Source of the DNA: Actinomycetes bacterium
GTDB lineage: Bacteria; Actinomycetota; Thermoleophilia; Solirubrobacterales; Solirubrobacteraceae
Direction of reading: 5' to 3'
Assembly (NCBI GenBank): GCA_023405705.1
Contig: JAEXXR010000131.1
Span: 1 to 6,259, forward strand
Length of the DNA: 6,259 bases
The notes under the pieces are model-generated. The model searched no databases. It was not told where the DNA came from and saw only the letters and a list, made by a program, of their open reading frames with translations. Of the stretch, positions 6,026 through 6,259 are shown one piece after another (the stretch's first letter is position 1; each line of letters starts with the position of its first letter). The position numbers and the translations under genes are program-made.

Positions 6026-6044
6026 TATGAACGATCATTTATAT
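6026..6044. promoter_or_regulatory. Near-palindromic candidate TetR operator upstream of TetR and SDR
   Basis: TATGAACGATCATTTATA (6026-6043) agrees with its own reverse complement at 14 of 18 positions around a GATC centre. It lies in the 112-bp divergent region between the TetR start (5966) and the SDR start (6079), the classical place for an autoregulatory TetR operator. The overlapping segment GATCATTTATAT (6033-6044) is the third copy of the 12-mer seen near 2095 and 4421. A -10-like TATATG (6040-6045, plus) or TATAAA (6043-6038, minus) would be covered by a bound protein, but I see no convincing -35 box for either. Confidence 0.6.
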
Positions 6045-6067
6045 GCTGTCGGCGAGAGCAACCGACT

Positions 6068-6074
6068 GGAGGAG
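6068..6074 (+). promoter_or_regulatory. Strong ribosome binding site of the second SDR
   Basis: GGAGGAG ends 4 nt before the ATG at 6079, with its GGAGG core 6 nt away. It is the best Shine-Dalgarno match in the window and fixes the start of the gene that runs off the right edge. Confidence 0.7.
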
Positions 6075-6078
6075 CGAG

Positions 6079-6259
6079 ATGAGGATCGAAGGCACGGCGG
6101 CGCTGGTGACCGGCGCCGCGTCCGGCCTCGGGCAGGCGACCGCGCACGCGCTGAAGGAGGCCGGCGCGCACGTCGTCGCGCTCGACCTGCCGGGGACGCG
6201 CGACGCCGTCCTCGACGCCGGGCTGGCGTTCGCGCCCGGCGACGTCTGCGACGCGGAGG
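6079..6259 (+). CDS. SDR oxidoreductase, N-terminal fragment; 3-hydroxyacyl-CoA dehydrogenase type 2-like (cut by the right edge)
   Basis: Sixty complete codons are visible. The product begins MRIEGTAALVTGAASGLGQA, with the TGAASGLG cofactor-binding loop (11-18), then EAGAHVVALDLPG (27-39) and the start of a GDVCD strand. The Asp in LDLPG at the end of the second strand predicts NAD(H) preference. The wording of the N-terminus (an ALVTGAASGLG start plus LDLP) is like HSD17B10-type 3-hydroxyacyl-CoA dehydrogenases, which oxidise 3-hydroxyacyl-CoA to 3-ketoacyl-CoA. That would fit the nearby acyl-CoA dehydrogenase as another beta-oxidation step. The catalytic Ser/Tyr/Lys lie beyond the window, so the subfamily is provisional. 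It is divergent from the TetR gene, with a palindromic site between. Confidence 0.85.
   Translation, partial: MRIEGTAALVTGAASGLGQATAHALKEAGAHVVALDLPGTRDAVLDAGLAFAPGDVCDAE

Overview
The window is very GC-rich, with GC-biased third codon positions and packed genes, and looks like an actinobacterial chromosome. The lineage guess is Thermoleophilia/Solirubrobacterales-like (for example Conexibacter relatives). It rests only on base composition, frequent AGA arginine codons in an otherwise GC-rich genome, and the gene families present, so it is an inference. No RNA genes, CRISPR array or intact mobile element are visible.

Layout, left to right. (1) A minus-strand pair: a sphingosine-1-phosphate-lyase-like PLP enzyme (836-2104), followed through a TGATG stop/start overlap by the N-terminal part of a hydantoinase A/oxoprolinase-family gene that runs off the left edge (1-836). 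(2) A 55-bp divergent promoter region with an inverted repeat and a TTGACA box. (3) On the plus strand (2160-3206), an unusual regulator: an IS1595-type transposase zinc-ribbon/HTH module fused to a complete TetR-type repressor. (4) A convergent minus-strand acyl-CoA dehydrogenase (3241-4380). (5) A divergent promoter region, then a plus-strand SDR oxidoreductase (4496-5311). (6) A TetR-family repressor on the minus strand (5301-5966), whose 3' end overlaps that of the SDR gene. (7) A third divergent region, then the start of a second SDR resembling 3-hydroxyacyl-CoA dehydrogenase type 2 (6079 to the right edge).

How it may work together. Acyl-CoA dehydrogenase, two SDRs and a TetR repressor suggest a beta-oxidation-like pathway for an unidentified acyl, terpenoid, steroid or cyclic alcohol substrate. 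The PLP lyase/HyuA pair would be a second module acting on a nitrogen-containing or phosphorylated substrate. All three divergent intergenic regions contain a related A+T-rich 12-mer (G[T/A]TCA[T/C]T[T/C]ATAT), in strong contrast to the GC-rich surroundings, so the whole window may form one locally regulated regulon. The strongest novelty candidates are the transposase-domain/TetR fusion and this shared operator-like motif.
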